A stretch of DNA of 64,000 bases from Providencia stuartii (GTDB taxonomy: Bacteria; Pseudomonadota; Gammaproteobacteria; Enterobacterales; Enterobacteriaceae), in the NCBI RefSeq assembly GCF_029277985.1, contig NZ_CP119546.1, positions 3,224,001 through 3,288,000 of the forward strand, read 5' to 3'. Shown here piece after piece: positions 20,652 through 30,193 of this stretch. The position numbers were made by a program, and so were the translations under genes. The notes under the pieces were generated by a model. That model did not search any database and was not told the DNA's origin. It saw nothing but the letters and a program-made list of their open reading frames with translations. Position 1 is the first letter of the stretch; each line of letters opens with the position of its first letter.

Positions 20652-21464
20652 CTATGATACGTTATTTATATCTTGATTAACGAGCGTTAAGTATTTAAAA
20701 AATAAAGTGTCGAATACAACCATTTGCAAAATTTGAGGTGTGATTATGCCAAATTGAGAAGGCTGTTCATCATAAAAATAAGGCAGTACTATATCCGCTA
20801 AACGTGCCGACTCATCTTGCCCAAAACGGGTTATCGCCACGATGGTACAACCTTTTTGTTTAGCTGTTTTTAGCATGCCATTCATATCGGGCTTATTACC
20901 CGTTGCAGTGACTGCAATCACAAGATCATGCGCATTCAAATTAACTGAATAGCTAAGTTGCATATAGAGGTCTGGACTAAATAAAACATCTTTATTTGCA
21001 TTAATCAGTTTATGAAAAATATCATTCGCAACAATAGTCGAAGAGCCAATTCCCAATAACACGACACGTTTTGCGGCAACCATCTGTTGCGCAATACGAT
21101 CCACTATTTTAGGTTCAAGTAACTCTAATGACTTTTCAATAGCCACAGTAAACATTTGGCCGGATTTAGTAATGATCTGATTTGTATCATCATAATAGGT
21201 TAGATTACTATACTCGTTTTTTATTCTATGTTGTTTTTCATCAGATAAGTAATCGACCTTAAACTCGGGATACCCACGATAACCCATTTGACGAGCAAAA
21301 CGAATCACCGATGCACTACTGACACCCGCTGCCTGAGCAAGTTCAGCAACATTCATTGCAAGATGGCTCATATGACTGCTATCTAACAAAAAACTGGCGA
21401 TACGTTGTTCAGTGCCTTTTCCCCTAGTGAGTAAACATTCCAACTTTACCCTCATTGTCGACAT
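20652..21464 (-). CDS. MurR/RpiR family transcriptional regulator with SIS domain
   Basis: A 270-residue regulator. The N-terminal helix-turn-helix (about 20-75) includes NVAELAQAAGVSSASVIRFA and RQMGYRGYPEFK, typical of RpiR proteins. The C-terminal half is a SIS sugar-phosphate-binding fold, with VVLLGIGSSTIVANDIFHKL and VIAVTATGNKPDMNGML. Such regulators sense phosphosugars or related small acids. An AGGA box lies 6 bases before the ATG at 21464. It is divergent from the GntP permease operon across a 632-base gap, a classic arrangement for a local regulator. An IclR regulator also lies at the far end of that operon. Confidence 0.9.
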   Translation of the reverse strand: MSTMRVKLECLLTRGKGTEQRIASFLLDSSHMSHLAMNVAELAQAAGVSSASVIRFARQMGYRGYPEFKVDYLSDEKQHRIKNEYSNLTYYDDTNQIITKSGQMFTVAIEKSLELLEPKIVDRIAQQMVAAKRVVLLGIGSSTIVANDIFHKLINANKDVLFSPDLYMQLSYSVNLNAHDLVIAVTATGNKPDMNGMLKTAKQKGCTIVAITRFGQDESARLADIVLPYFYDEQPSQFGIITPQILQMVVFDTLFFKYLTLVNQDINNVS

Positions 21465-22096
21465 ACCTATTCCTTCTTGTTATTTTTATCAAAAAAACCA
21501 GTTTTGACATAGCAACAAGTCCAATACTCTTTTTCTTAATATTATGATTTTAATTACTTTATTTAGTCTAACTCTGAGATTAAGACGCGATTTTTTTATA
21601 CTAAAATACGAATAATATTTTTATATAAGTAGAATATCTAAATGTCGTGATTATGCTGCCTTTCATCGCTCTGACTCTGACAAATAAGCCCTCACAATAT
21701 TTTCAGCTAGAAACGTATATTATCTCCAAAAGCATTATATTTTATAAACAGAACAAGTAATGAGCTTTGATTTAAACACCAAAAAAATTTCTTTTTCTCC
21801 TAACTTGCGTACTCCTCTTCATCGCAATCAATGCGGATGCCATTTTTATCTCAAATTTCCTCCAATAGCTGTTTGCGATCTCAATCACGAGTTATTAACG
21901 ATTTGTTAACTTTTCTGTGATCCAGACAGTTTTTCTTTTCTTTTCTCTCCGAATCCATTTGCTCATTACAATTATCTCATCTATTAATACAATTCATATC
22001 AACTAACGATACAGATTAACAAAAAGATTATTTTGCGGCCGATAAAAATAGAATCCTAATAATCAGCCTGCGATTAATAACACTGGAGAAACGGTT
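21465..22096. other. 632-base divergent control region between rpiR-type gene and GntP operon
   Basis: AT-rich with no reading frame worth calling. It must hold two divergent promoters and probably operators for the RpiR-type and perhaps IclR-type regulators. No repeated or palindromic operator could be assigned with confidence by eye. Confidence 0.4.
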
Positions 22097-23491
22097 ATGT
22101 TGAGTATCCTAGGTATTATTCTTTCCCTACTGATGTTGATGTATTTTGCTTACCGTGGCGTAAGCGTTTTACTGCTCGCTCCTATCCTAGCGCTATTTGC
22201 TGTGGTGATGAGTGGAGATATCACACACTTATTTGGTGTCTACACACAGGTCTTTATGACTGGTCTAGGCGGCTATGTCATAAAGTATTTTCCATTGTTT
22301 TTACTGGGTGCCGTCTTTGGGAAGTTGATGGATGATTCAGGCTCAGCTCAATCTATCGCCTATTCATTGGTCAAAAAATTAGGTGGTCACCGTGCGCTAC
22401 TCGCCGTCGTTATTACTTGCAGTATCTTGACTTACGGTGGGGTCTCATTATTTGTGGTTGGCTTTGCTATCTTCCCTATTGCAGCTGCAATTTTTCATGC
22501 TGCCGCTATTCCTAAACGCCTAATCCCTGGCGCTATTGCCCTTGGCTCACTCAGCTTTACGATGACTGCTTTACCAGGAACGCCTGCGATTCAAAACACC
22601 ATTCCTATGCCATTTTTTGGAACCGATGCTTTCGCGGCTCCCGGTCTTGGCTTGATTGGTTCTGCCGTGATGTTTGCGGCTGGCTATGGCTGGTTGAGCT
22701 ATCGTGTCCGTAAAGCCAAACATGCCGCAGAAGGCTACGGGGATATTTATCATGCACCAGAAAAGCATACTGATGATGAACACCATCATTTACCTGCACT
22801 ATGGAAAGCCCTGTTGCCAATCGTATTAGTTGTCTCCAGTAACTATGCACTCAGCAAACTCATTCCTCTAATGAATACCGAATACCTCTCTGATGCTAAA
22901 TATGGACATGCCAGCTTAAATAGCGTTTTAGGCTTGTGGGCGATTATCGGCGCGCTGGTACTTTCTTGTGTCACGATCATTTTACTGAATTGGTCACGCT
23001 GGAAAGATTTGAAAGAAACCATGAACAAAGGTGTGATGGGTTCGTTATTACCTATTTTCAATACCGCGTCAGAAGTTGGATATGGTGCAGTCATCGCCTC
23101 GCTCGCGGCATTTGCCGTAATCAGTAATTATTTACTCAGTATCTCCGCTGGCAATGTGCTAATTTCCGAAACAATTGTCATTAGCATGCTTGTCGGTACA
23201 ACAGGTTCCGCTTCCGGTGGCTTGAGTATCGCTCTTAGTATGATGGGGGAACACTTTTTACAACTTGCTGAAGCAACAGGCATCTCTCCTGAATTACTAC
23301 ACCGAGTTGCAGCTATGGCTTCTGGCGGTCTTGATACCTTACCGCACAACGGCGCGGTGATTTCACTACTTGCTATCTGCGGTCTAACTCACAAACGTTC
23401 CTATCTCGATATTTTCATGGTGACCGTCATTGGCAGTCTGTTAGGACTCATTGCTGTTATCTCCCTTGGCTCAATATTTGGCTCATTCTAA
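22097..23491 (+). CDS. GntP family organic acid permease
   Basis: A 464-residue, strongly hydrophobic inner-membrane symporter with about 12-13 helices. The family is visible in FLLGAVFGKLMDDSGSAQSI, the SVFVVGF-like gate segment (TYGGVSLFVVGFAIFPIA), MTALPGTPAIQNTIPMPF, and the C-terminal ASGGLDTLPHNGAV. A histidine-rich cytoplasmic loop (DDEHHHLP) is seen near residue 220. GntP relatives take up gluconate, hydroxybutyrate or related acids; TLPHNGAV-type members lean to short-chain organic acids. A GGAG box precedes the ATG. The first gene of an operon with the two dehydrogenases that follow (gaps of 17 and 25 bases). Confidence 0.9.
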   Translation: MLSILGIILSLLMLMYFAYRGVSVLLLAPILALFAVVMSGDITHLFGVYTQVFMTGLGGYVIKYFPLFLLGAVFGKLMDDSGSAQSIAYSLVKKLGGHRALLAVVITCSILTYGGVSLFVVGFAIFPIAAAIFHAAAIPKRLIPGAIALGSLSFTMTALPGTPAIQNTIPMPFFGTDAFAAPGLGLIGSAVMFAAGYGWLSYRVRKAKHAAEGYGDIYHAPEKHTDDEHHHLPALWKALLPIVLVVSSNYALSKLIPLMNTEYLSDAKYGHASLNSVLGLWAIIGALVLSCVTIILLNWSRWKDLKETMNKGVMGSLLPIFNTASEVGYGAVIASLAAFAVISNYLLSISAGNVLISETIVISMLVGTTGSASGGLSIALSMMGEHFLQLAEATGISPELLHRVAAMASGGLDTLPHNGAVISLLAICGLTHKRSYLDIFMVTVIGSLLGLIAVISLGSIFGSF

Positions 23492-23508
23492 AACAAAAGG
23501 AAATGGTT

Positions 23509-24666
23509 ATGTCTACGATTGTGCTACCAAGAACACTTGAAATTGGTCATAATTCAATCAAGCGTCTACCGAATATCTTACAAGGCCTAAATTGCCGTAA
23601 ACCTTTGATTGTAACAGATAAGATGATGGTTAAGCTCGGTTACCTGAGTGATTTACAATCGATATTATCTCAGGCAGGTATTGAAAGTGATGTCTATTCA
23701 GACACCGTTCCTGAACCGACTGCGGCCTCTATTCAAGCCGGTATTGATAAAGTCCGAAGTGCCGATTTTGATGCTGTCGTTGCACTTGGGGGTGGCAGCC
23801 CAATCGACAGTGCAAAAGCAATTGCAGTGATCGGTAAATTGGGGGGAGTTATCAATGAATACCGGTTTCCTCGACAAGTCGAGGAGCAAGGTCTTCCCAT
23901 TGTTGCTATTCCTACGACGGCGGGAACAGGCTCCGAATGTACCAGAGTCACCATCATTACGGATGAGAAAACGGATGAAAAACTAATGTGTATGGGCACC
24001 GGTTTTATGCCCATCGCCGCTATCGTTGATTACAATTTAACACTGAGTGTTCCTGCCAGAACAACAGCTGATACGGGTATCGATGCAATGACACATGCCA
24101 TCGAAGCTTATGTAAGCCGTAAGGCGAATTTATATTCAGACAGCCAAGCGCTGTGTGCCATGAAGCTCATCGGCCCTAATTTACGTAAAGTTTATCATAA
24201 TGGTAACGATAAACAGGCTCGTGAAGCCATGATGCTAGGCTCAACACTTGCTGGCGTTGCTTTTTCTAATGCTTCCGTAGCACTCGTACATGGTATGAGC
24301 CGCCCTATTGGTGCCTTTTTTCATGTTCCACATGGTCTTTCTAATGCCATGTTACTTCCTGCCGTCACTCGCTTTTCATTAAATGCAGCAAAAGCACGCT
24401 ATGCGACATGTGCCCGTACATTAACCTTTGCACAAGAGACAGATAGCGATGATGTCGCCTGCGAAAAGCTGATTAATACCCTTGTCGAACTCAACAAGGA
24501 ACTTTCTGTTCCAACACCAGCGGAATTTGGCATTGATAAGCAACATTTTTTCTCAGTTGTCGACACCATGGCAAAACAAGCGGAAGCCTCAGGTTCACCA
24601 GGTAATAACCCGCGAGTTCCAACTGTTGATGAAATGATCGCTATCTACGCACAACTTTGGGATTAA
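23509..24666 (+). CDS. Iron-containing (group III) alcohol dehydrogenase
   Basis: A 385-residue NAD(P)-dependent dehydrogenase of the iron-activated family. It shows the nucleotide-binding ALGGGSPIDSAKAIA, the IPTTAGTGSECTRV segment, and metal ligands in DTGIDAMTHAIEAYVS and the HGMSRPIGAFFHVPHG stretch. The start is placed at 23509: the AAAGGA box is only 2 bases from the ATG at 23503 but a normal 8 bases from the ATG at 23509. Placed between a permease and a CoA-acylating semialdehyde dehydrogenase, it most likely oxidises a hydroxy acid or alcohol to the matching semialdehyde. The substrate is not known. Confidence 0.92.
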   Translation: MSTIVLPRTLEIGHNSIKRLPNILQGLNCRKPLIVTDKMMVKLGYLSDLQSILSQAGIESDVYSDTVPEPTAASIQAGIDKVRSADFDAVVALGGGSPIDSAKAIAVIGKLGGVINEYRFPRQVEEQGLPIVAIPTTAGTGSECTRVTIITDEKTDEKLMCMGTGFMPIAAIVDYNLTLSVPARTTADTGIDAMTHAIEAYVSRKANLYSDSQALCAMKLIGPNLRKVYHNGNDKQAREAMMLGSTLAGVAFSNASVALVHGMSRPIGAFFHVPHGLSNAMLLPAVTRFSLNAAKARYATCARTLTFAQETDSDDVACEKLINTLVELNKELSVPTPAEFGIDKQHFFSVVDTMAKQAEASGSPGNNPRVPTVDEMIAIYAQLWD

Positions 24667-24691
24667 AAACTGAATTAATTGGAGAAATAAA

Positions 24692-26188
24692 ATGAATATC
24701 GTCGGACACCTAATTCATGGTGCAATCAATGAAACCCATTCACGCTTACAAGATATTTATAATCCAGCTACCGGAGAAGTGAGCCGTCAGGTCGCTATCG
24801 CACCAAAAGCTACCGTCGAAGATGCAATCGATGCGGCTCACAAAGCATTCCCACAATGGCGCGATACACCACCGATGAAACGTGCACGCATCATGTTTCG
24901 TTATAAACAGTTACTCGAAGAGCGTGCCGATGAGATTTGTCGATTAATAGGTCAAGAGCACGGTAAAATTGTGCACGATGCTGCCGGTGAGTTACAAAGA
25001 GGCATTGAAAACGTCGAGTATGCTTGTAGTGCACCAGAACTCTTAAAAGGTGAGTTTAGCAAAAATGTGGGGCCTGGCATTAATTCGTGGAGTGATTTCC
25101 AACCTCTAGGGGTTGTCGCTGGGATCACCCCCTTTAATTTCCCTGCGATGGTGCCATTATGGATGTATCCATTAGCACTCGTTTGCGGGAATACCTTTGT
25201 CTTGAAACCTTCAGAGCGTGACCCAAGCGCCACCCTATATATAGGCCAACTGCTAAAAGAAGCAGGTTTACCTGATGGGGTCTTTAATATTGTTAATGGT
25301 GATAAAGAAGCTGTTGATACGTTATTGACTGATAAACGCGTCAAAGCTGTTAGCTTTGTTGGTTCAACCCCTGTTGCACAATACATTTATGCGACAGCTA
25401 CGGCACATGGCAAACGTTGCCAAGCTCTCGGAGGCGCTAAAAACCATGCCATTGTTATGCCAGATGCCGATATGGAAAACGTGGTTAACTCACTCTTAGG
25501 TGCTGCTTTTGGATCATCGGGTGAGCGCTGTATGGCTTTATCCGTGGCTGTTGCCATTGGTGATGAAATCGCTGATGAGTTGGTCAGTCAGTTACAAGAA
25601 CGGATGTCTACCCTAAAAATGGGAGTTTACAGTGATAAACATAACGATTTCGGCCCCGTTATCACTCGAGAACATCAACAAAAAGTCATTGGGCATATCA
25701 CTAGTGCAGAAAAGCAAGGGGCAAAAATTATTGTCGATGGACGAAATGCCAAGGTAGCAGGCCATGAAAACGGCTTCTTTGTTGGCGCTACACTTATCGA
25801 TAACGTCACCACCGCTATGGATAGCTATCAAGCTGAAATTTTTGGCCCAGTTCTGCAAGTGATCCGCGCTAAATCGATGCAAGAAGCCATGGATATTATT
25901 AATGAGCATGAATATGGTAATGGTACTTGTATTTATACCCGTGATGGTGAGGCAGCGAATTATTTTGCAGACTATATCCAAGTGGGCATGGTTGGGATCA
26001 ATATTCCATTACCTGTACCAGTTGCCTATCATAGCTTTGGGGGGTGGAAAAACTCACTATTTGGTGACCTGCACGCTTACGGGCCAGATGGTGTCCGTTT
26101 CTATACCCGCCGTAAAACAATTACTCAGCGTTGGCCTTCAGCAAACTTACGTGAAGGCGCTGAGTTTTCAATGCCGACAATGAAGTAA
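24692..26188 (+). CDS. mmsA: CoA-acylating methylmalonate-semialdehyde dehydrogenase family
   Basis: A 498-residue aldehyde dehydrogenase of the MmsA/IolA branch. It has GVVAGITPFNFPAMVPLWMY, the branch-typical QALGGAKNHAIVMPDAD in place of the usual ELGGK, and the catalytic Cys in GSSGERCMALS. The C-terminal GGWKNSLFGDLHAYGPDGV is also typical. These enzymes convert malonate or methylmalonate semialdehyde to acetyl- or propionyl-CoA with loss of CO2. In this operon it should finish the oxidation started by the iron alcohol dehydrogenase. A GGAGAA box lies just before the ATG. No myo-inositol or valine catabolic genes lie near, so its substrate is probably a short 3-hydroxy acid derivative. 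Confidence 0.92.
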   Translation: MNIVGHLIHGAINETHSRLQDIYNPATGEVSRQVAIAPKATVEDAIDAAHKAFPQWRDTPPMKRARIMFRYKQLLEERADEICRLIGQEHGKIVHDAAGELQRGIENVEYACSAPELLKGEFSKNVGPGINSWSDFQPLGVVAGITPFNFPAMVPLWMYPLALVCGNTFVLKPSERDPSATLYIGQLLKEAGLPDGVFNIVNGDKEAVDTLLTDKRVKAVSFVGSTPVAQYIYATATAHGKRCQALGGAKNHAIVMPDADMENVVNSLLGAAFGSSGERCMALSVAVAIGDEIADELVSQLQERMSTLKMGVYSDKHNDFGPVITREHQQKVIGHITSAEKQGAKIIVDGRNAKVAGHENGFFVGATLIDNVTTAMDSYQAEIFGPVLQVIRAKSMQEAMDIINEHEYGNGTCIYTRDGEAANYFADYIQVGMVGINIPLPVPVAYHSFGGWKNSLFGDLHAYGPDGVRFYTRRKTITQRWPSANLREGAEFSMPTMK

Positions 26189-26200
26189 AATTTAACGCAT

Positions 26201-26236
26201 AGCTTCTCATCTTTTGCTTGATGAGAGGCTATTTTC
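26201..26236 (+). terminator. Likely terminator after mmsA
   Basis: An imperfect stem, AGCTTCTCATC with GATGAGAGGCT (26201-26211 and 26220-26230), is followed by ATTTTC. It separates the operon from the IclR-type gene. Confidence 0.6.
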
Positions 26237-26320
26237 TTCCCTCCTTCCCTCTATCACTCTTGCTTCACACCTGCGATAATGCCACCATGGCAAAAAATTT
26301 ATGTTAAGAGAAACCGTCTA

Positions 26321-27082
26321 TTGAATACACAGCATGATAAAAGTTCAGCCGTAACACGCGTTTTGGCCATTTTGGAGCACATTGCAAAATCTGATAATCC
26401 TCTTTCACCTGCTGATATTGCTCATGATCTGGCTATCCCTAAACCGACTGTTCATCGTCTTCTTGCTCAACTTAAGCAAGATGGTTATCTACAAATGAAT
26501 TTAAGAGGGCTTTGGGAACCGGGAAATCGCTTACTCCAGATATCGCAAGGTGTTTGGAATAGTGTTCGTTTTAAGTCTGCACGCCAAGTCATACTGAGAA
26601 CACTGGCAAACAATATCAATGAAACCTGTGGAATTTCAGTGCCGAATGGCTTAGAAATGCTGTACTACGAAAGAATTCAAACCAATTGGCCACTACAAAT
26701 TAACTTACCGGAAGGCAGTCGTACGCCGCTTTGGTGTACAGCCAGTGGTAAGCTGTACCTTGCAAGCCTTAGCGAAGCCAAACGACAAAGCTTGTTAAAA
26801 GCCCTCCCTATTCATCAAATGACACGCAATACGCTAGTTGACATGTTTGAATTAAATGCTCAACTCGATAAAATCGCTCAAACTCAAATCAGTACGGATA
26901 ATGAAGAGTTTATTGATGGGATGGTAGCCTGTGCAGTACCTGTAAAAGATGAGAAGAATCGGTTAATTGCTTGCATTTATACGCATGCACCATCAATTCG
27001 AACCCCTCTAGGATCTCTACTTGAACATGTTCCTGTAATGCAACAATCGGCACTTGCGCTGAGCCAACTCGAACACTGTTAA
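26321..27082 (+). CDS. IclR family transcriptional regulator
   Basis: About 253 residues. The N-terminal winged helix shows SAVTRVLAILEHIA and LSPADIAHDLAIPKPTVHRLLAQL. The C-terminal effector domain includes LRTLANNINETCGISV, TPLWCTASGKLYLA and MVACAVPVKDEKNRLIACI. The start is uncertain: an ATG at 26279 has no ribosome binding site, whereas a TTG at 26321 has AAGAG about 10 bases upstream and gives a typical family N terminus. IclR proteins usually control neighbouring catabolic genes, here most likely the GntP-dehydrogenase operon just upstream. Confidence 0.88.
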   Translation: MNTQHDKSSAVTRVLAILEHIAKSDNPLSPADIAHDLAIPKPTVHRLLAQLKQDGYLQMNLRGLWEPGNRLLQISQGVWNSVRFKSARQVILRTLANNINETCGISVPNGLEMLYYERIQTNWPLQINLPEGSRTPLWCTASGKLYLASLSEAKRQSLLKALPIHQMTRNTLVDMFELNAQLDKIAQTQISTDNEEFIDGMVACAVPVKDEKNRLIACIYTHAPSIRTPLGSLLEHVPVMQQSALALSQLEHC

Positions 27083-27091
27083 ATCTATTGA

Positions 27092-27924
<833 letters not shown>

Positions 27925-27946
27925 ACAGCTTTAGATATCTACAAAA

Positions 27947-28862
27947 ATAAACATGGACATGGATTGGCAGTAGAAAAAGTGATCATTGTTACGCACTCTA
28001 TGGGGGGCTAGTAGCTCGCTACGCAATAAATCCACCTGAATCAGTAACGTTCAAAGGTTGTCAAGATAAGGTGTTAGGTGTCGTGCATGGCGTTATTCCT
28101 GATTTGGGGTCACCTGCTGCTTATCGACGAATGAAAACAGGAGCTGGAAAGGAAGGGATTGCAGGCAAAGTTTTAGGGAGTTCAGCTAAAAAGTTAATGC
28201 CTGTTTTGGCGAGGGCTACAGCTGCTCTTCAACTATTGCCTTCCCCTAAATATAAGTCTCCATGGCTTAAAGATGATGATAGTTACCCAAAAACAGTAAG
28301 CTCAGACCCATTCACTGATATTTACTTGCGTAATGATGTTTGGTGGAAATTATATCAATCAAACATTATTGACTCGAAAGAGACTAACGTTGATGATAAT
28401 TGGAAGTCTTACGTTAAATTGATAAATGAAGATGTTAGAAGTTTTATGGAGCATCAAGAGAAAGGAAAATATCATCCTAATACCTATGCGTTTTATGAGC
28501 ATACAAAGCCTTCCGATGGCTCCGTAAAGTGGCATATCACGTCAATTACGTCCCCGAAAGATATGCATGACAGCAATAAAACAATCCCTAATAACTACCG
28601 TGAAGTGCCTTTACCGTTTAACCGCTCTCGTCTTTATGAGTTAAAAGCCTCAAATTCTGCGGGGGATGGTACGGTTCCTGTGGAATCCTTGAAAACAATC
28701 CAGCGTCAAAATGGGCAGTCCATTAAAAGTGTGTTAGCCACGAATGTTGACCATCAAGGGGCTTATGAAGTCAAAAACCTTGACGATATTCATCAACGTC
28801 CTGCATTGCAATTTACCCTGCGTGCTATCGCTAAAATGGTTCAAGAGGTGCCTGCATGTTGA
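27947..28862 (+). pseudogene. 5'-truncated, frameshifted Tle4-like lipase (copy 1)
   Basis: This matches the C-terminal 320 or so residues of the intact lipase at 30194-31924. The match begins just after the sanA repeat, so the first 255 or so codons are missing. A base is missing in a G-tract at 28002-28007: six Gs give ATG GGG GGC TAG, where a seventh would restore THSMGG-LVARYA in frame. The remainder (an open frame from the ATG at 28071) keeps the catalytic Asp and His regions but not the nucleophile in frame. Its middle part is more diverged from the intact copy than copy 3 is. It still overlaps the next gene by ATGTTGA. Confidence 0.88.
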
Positions 28863-29926
28863 TAAAGACCGCGTTACGCGCAATCAGCTTTTCTTTAGGC
28901 GTGGTGTTTTTTATTCCGACGTTGTATGCAAATCCCATTGTTAAAAAGGACGCTGTTATGGTTGAACCGTTATTTTCGAAAACAAAACCGCAATGTGCGG
29001 GAATTTATGTGGTGGATGTTCCTGAGTCTTTTAATAATGGCACACATAAAGCCACGTATGATGATTTTGATATTGAAAGCCAATTTATTTATCCGCCGGC
29101 ATTCAAGCAACGTATTGCATTACGTGAAGAGGCGCTTAGAAATCAAAAAACCAGTCAGAAAAATGCTCCAGCATTGAAAGAAGTTATTCAGCTTCCCGAC
29201 AATCAAGGGGTGATCTTTGATAAAAATCAAAGTGGAACAGATGATTCTTACCGAACATTAGAGGCTCATGTGTATATCAACCATATAGCCTTTATTATAA
29301 CTATCGATATTCTTGATTTGTCCGCCCCTAAATATGCCAAAGATAGAGATGATTATTTAAGTTATGGATTTGCTGAGTTTAAATTGAATGACAAACCCTC
29401 TAAATTAGCGGCAATGCGTTCGTTGATTTCGCGATTAAGCGGGCGATTAGATCATGATATTCCAACCGATAAAGGGTGGTGTATTCCTAATGGATTTATT
29501 GCGGATGACGGTAGAGAGCACAAAGTTGTTGTGGGGCTTAGCTATGAAAATGACGATTTACTCTTTGGTATCAATACGAATAATGCAATGATTGCCGACG
29601 GGGATACCTTTTTTGGTCGAAGTGATGCAATTGACGATGCTTTAAAAGCGTCAAGTATGAAAACCTTAAAAAAATATGCGTCTATGGCGAATGGTATTCC
29701 ATTTGAAGCATGGCTTTTTGATGGCACTCAAAATTATGAACAGAAAACGTTAAAGGTCTACGACTTTACTCTTTATGCTAATGAAGCTGTTGCAACAGTG
29801 TGGAAGCCGTTAATCAAGTTAGGTCTTAATAGCAAGTATAAACAAACTCGCTATAGCGAAGCTCAAATGGTCGAAATTTGGGATCGGATTATAGGCTCTC
29901 TACGTTATAAACCGAACGCGTTTTAA
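28856..29926 (+). CDS. tli4: Tli4-like immunity protein (copy 1)
   Basis: A 356-residue protein with a Sec signal peptide (about 1-25, ending LYANP), so it should act in the periplasm. Its length, two-domain look and CIPNGFIADDG segment resemble Tli4, the immunity protein of the type VI secretion lipase Tle4; that is family recognition from memory. Outside residues 123-182 it differs from copy 2 at only 2 of 296 positions by my count, but at 25 of 60 inside. The paired lipase upstream is broken, so this is now an orphan immunity gene, presumably kept for protection from kin that still make the matching toxin. Confidence 0.75.
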   Translation: MLIKTALRAISFSLGVVFFIPTLYANPIVKKDAVMVEPLFSKTKPQCAGIYVVDVPESFNNGTHKATYDDFDIESQFIYPPAFKQRIALREEALRNQKTSQKNAPALKEVIQLPDNQGVIFDKNQSGTDDSYRTLEAHVYINHIAFIITIDILDLSAPKYAKDRDDYLSYGFAEFKLNDKPSKLAAMRSLISRLSGRLDHDIPTDKGWCIPNGFIADDGREHKVVVGLSYENDDLLFGINTNNAMIADGDTFFGRSDAIDDALKASSMKTLKKYASMANGIPFEAWLFDGTQNYEQKTLKVYDFTLYANEAVATVWKPLIKLGLNSKYKQTRYSEAQMVEIWDRIIGSLRYKPNAF

Positions 29927-30193
29927 TGTTTTTCTGTGCGGCAATGATTGTCTCATTATCGCTCATATTTAACATAAATATGCTTGCATGCCCTACTACT
30001 GTAGCTCCAATTGAGTAATGTCACTTTTTGCGGCATAAAGGAGTAAACCTTTTGCCGCGATAAGGACATTCAAAATCACCTGTTTGACATAATGGATCTT
30101 ATCGGTGCCGAAAAATTGGACATCCCAGATGGAACCTTAAGCTAAATTACGCTATTCTATTTTTCTTAATGATTCGTCAAAAGGATTAGCGTC
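29927..30193 (+). repeat. Repeated inter-module spacer, copy A
   Basis: This spacer is nearly identical to 32989-33251 (offset 3062 at the left, 3058 at the right). It includes the hairpin-like GCGGCATAAAGG...CCTTTTGCCGC stretch and should carry the promoter of the intact lipase-immunity pair. On the minus strand an open frame of about 46 codons ends near 30017, and the same frame is open in copy B over most of its length; no start or ribosome site supports a gene. Confidence 0.85.

Noticed and set aside
28002..28007. Phase-variable G-tract in lipase copy 1
   Set aside because: The gene also lacks its 5' part, so slippage back into frame could not restore a working toxin; decay is simpler.
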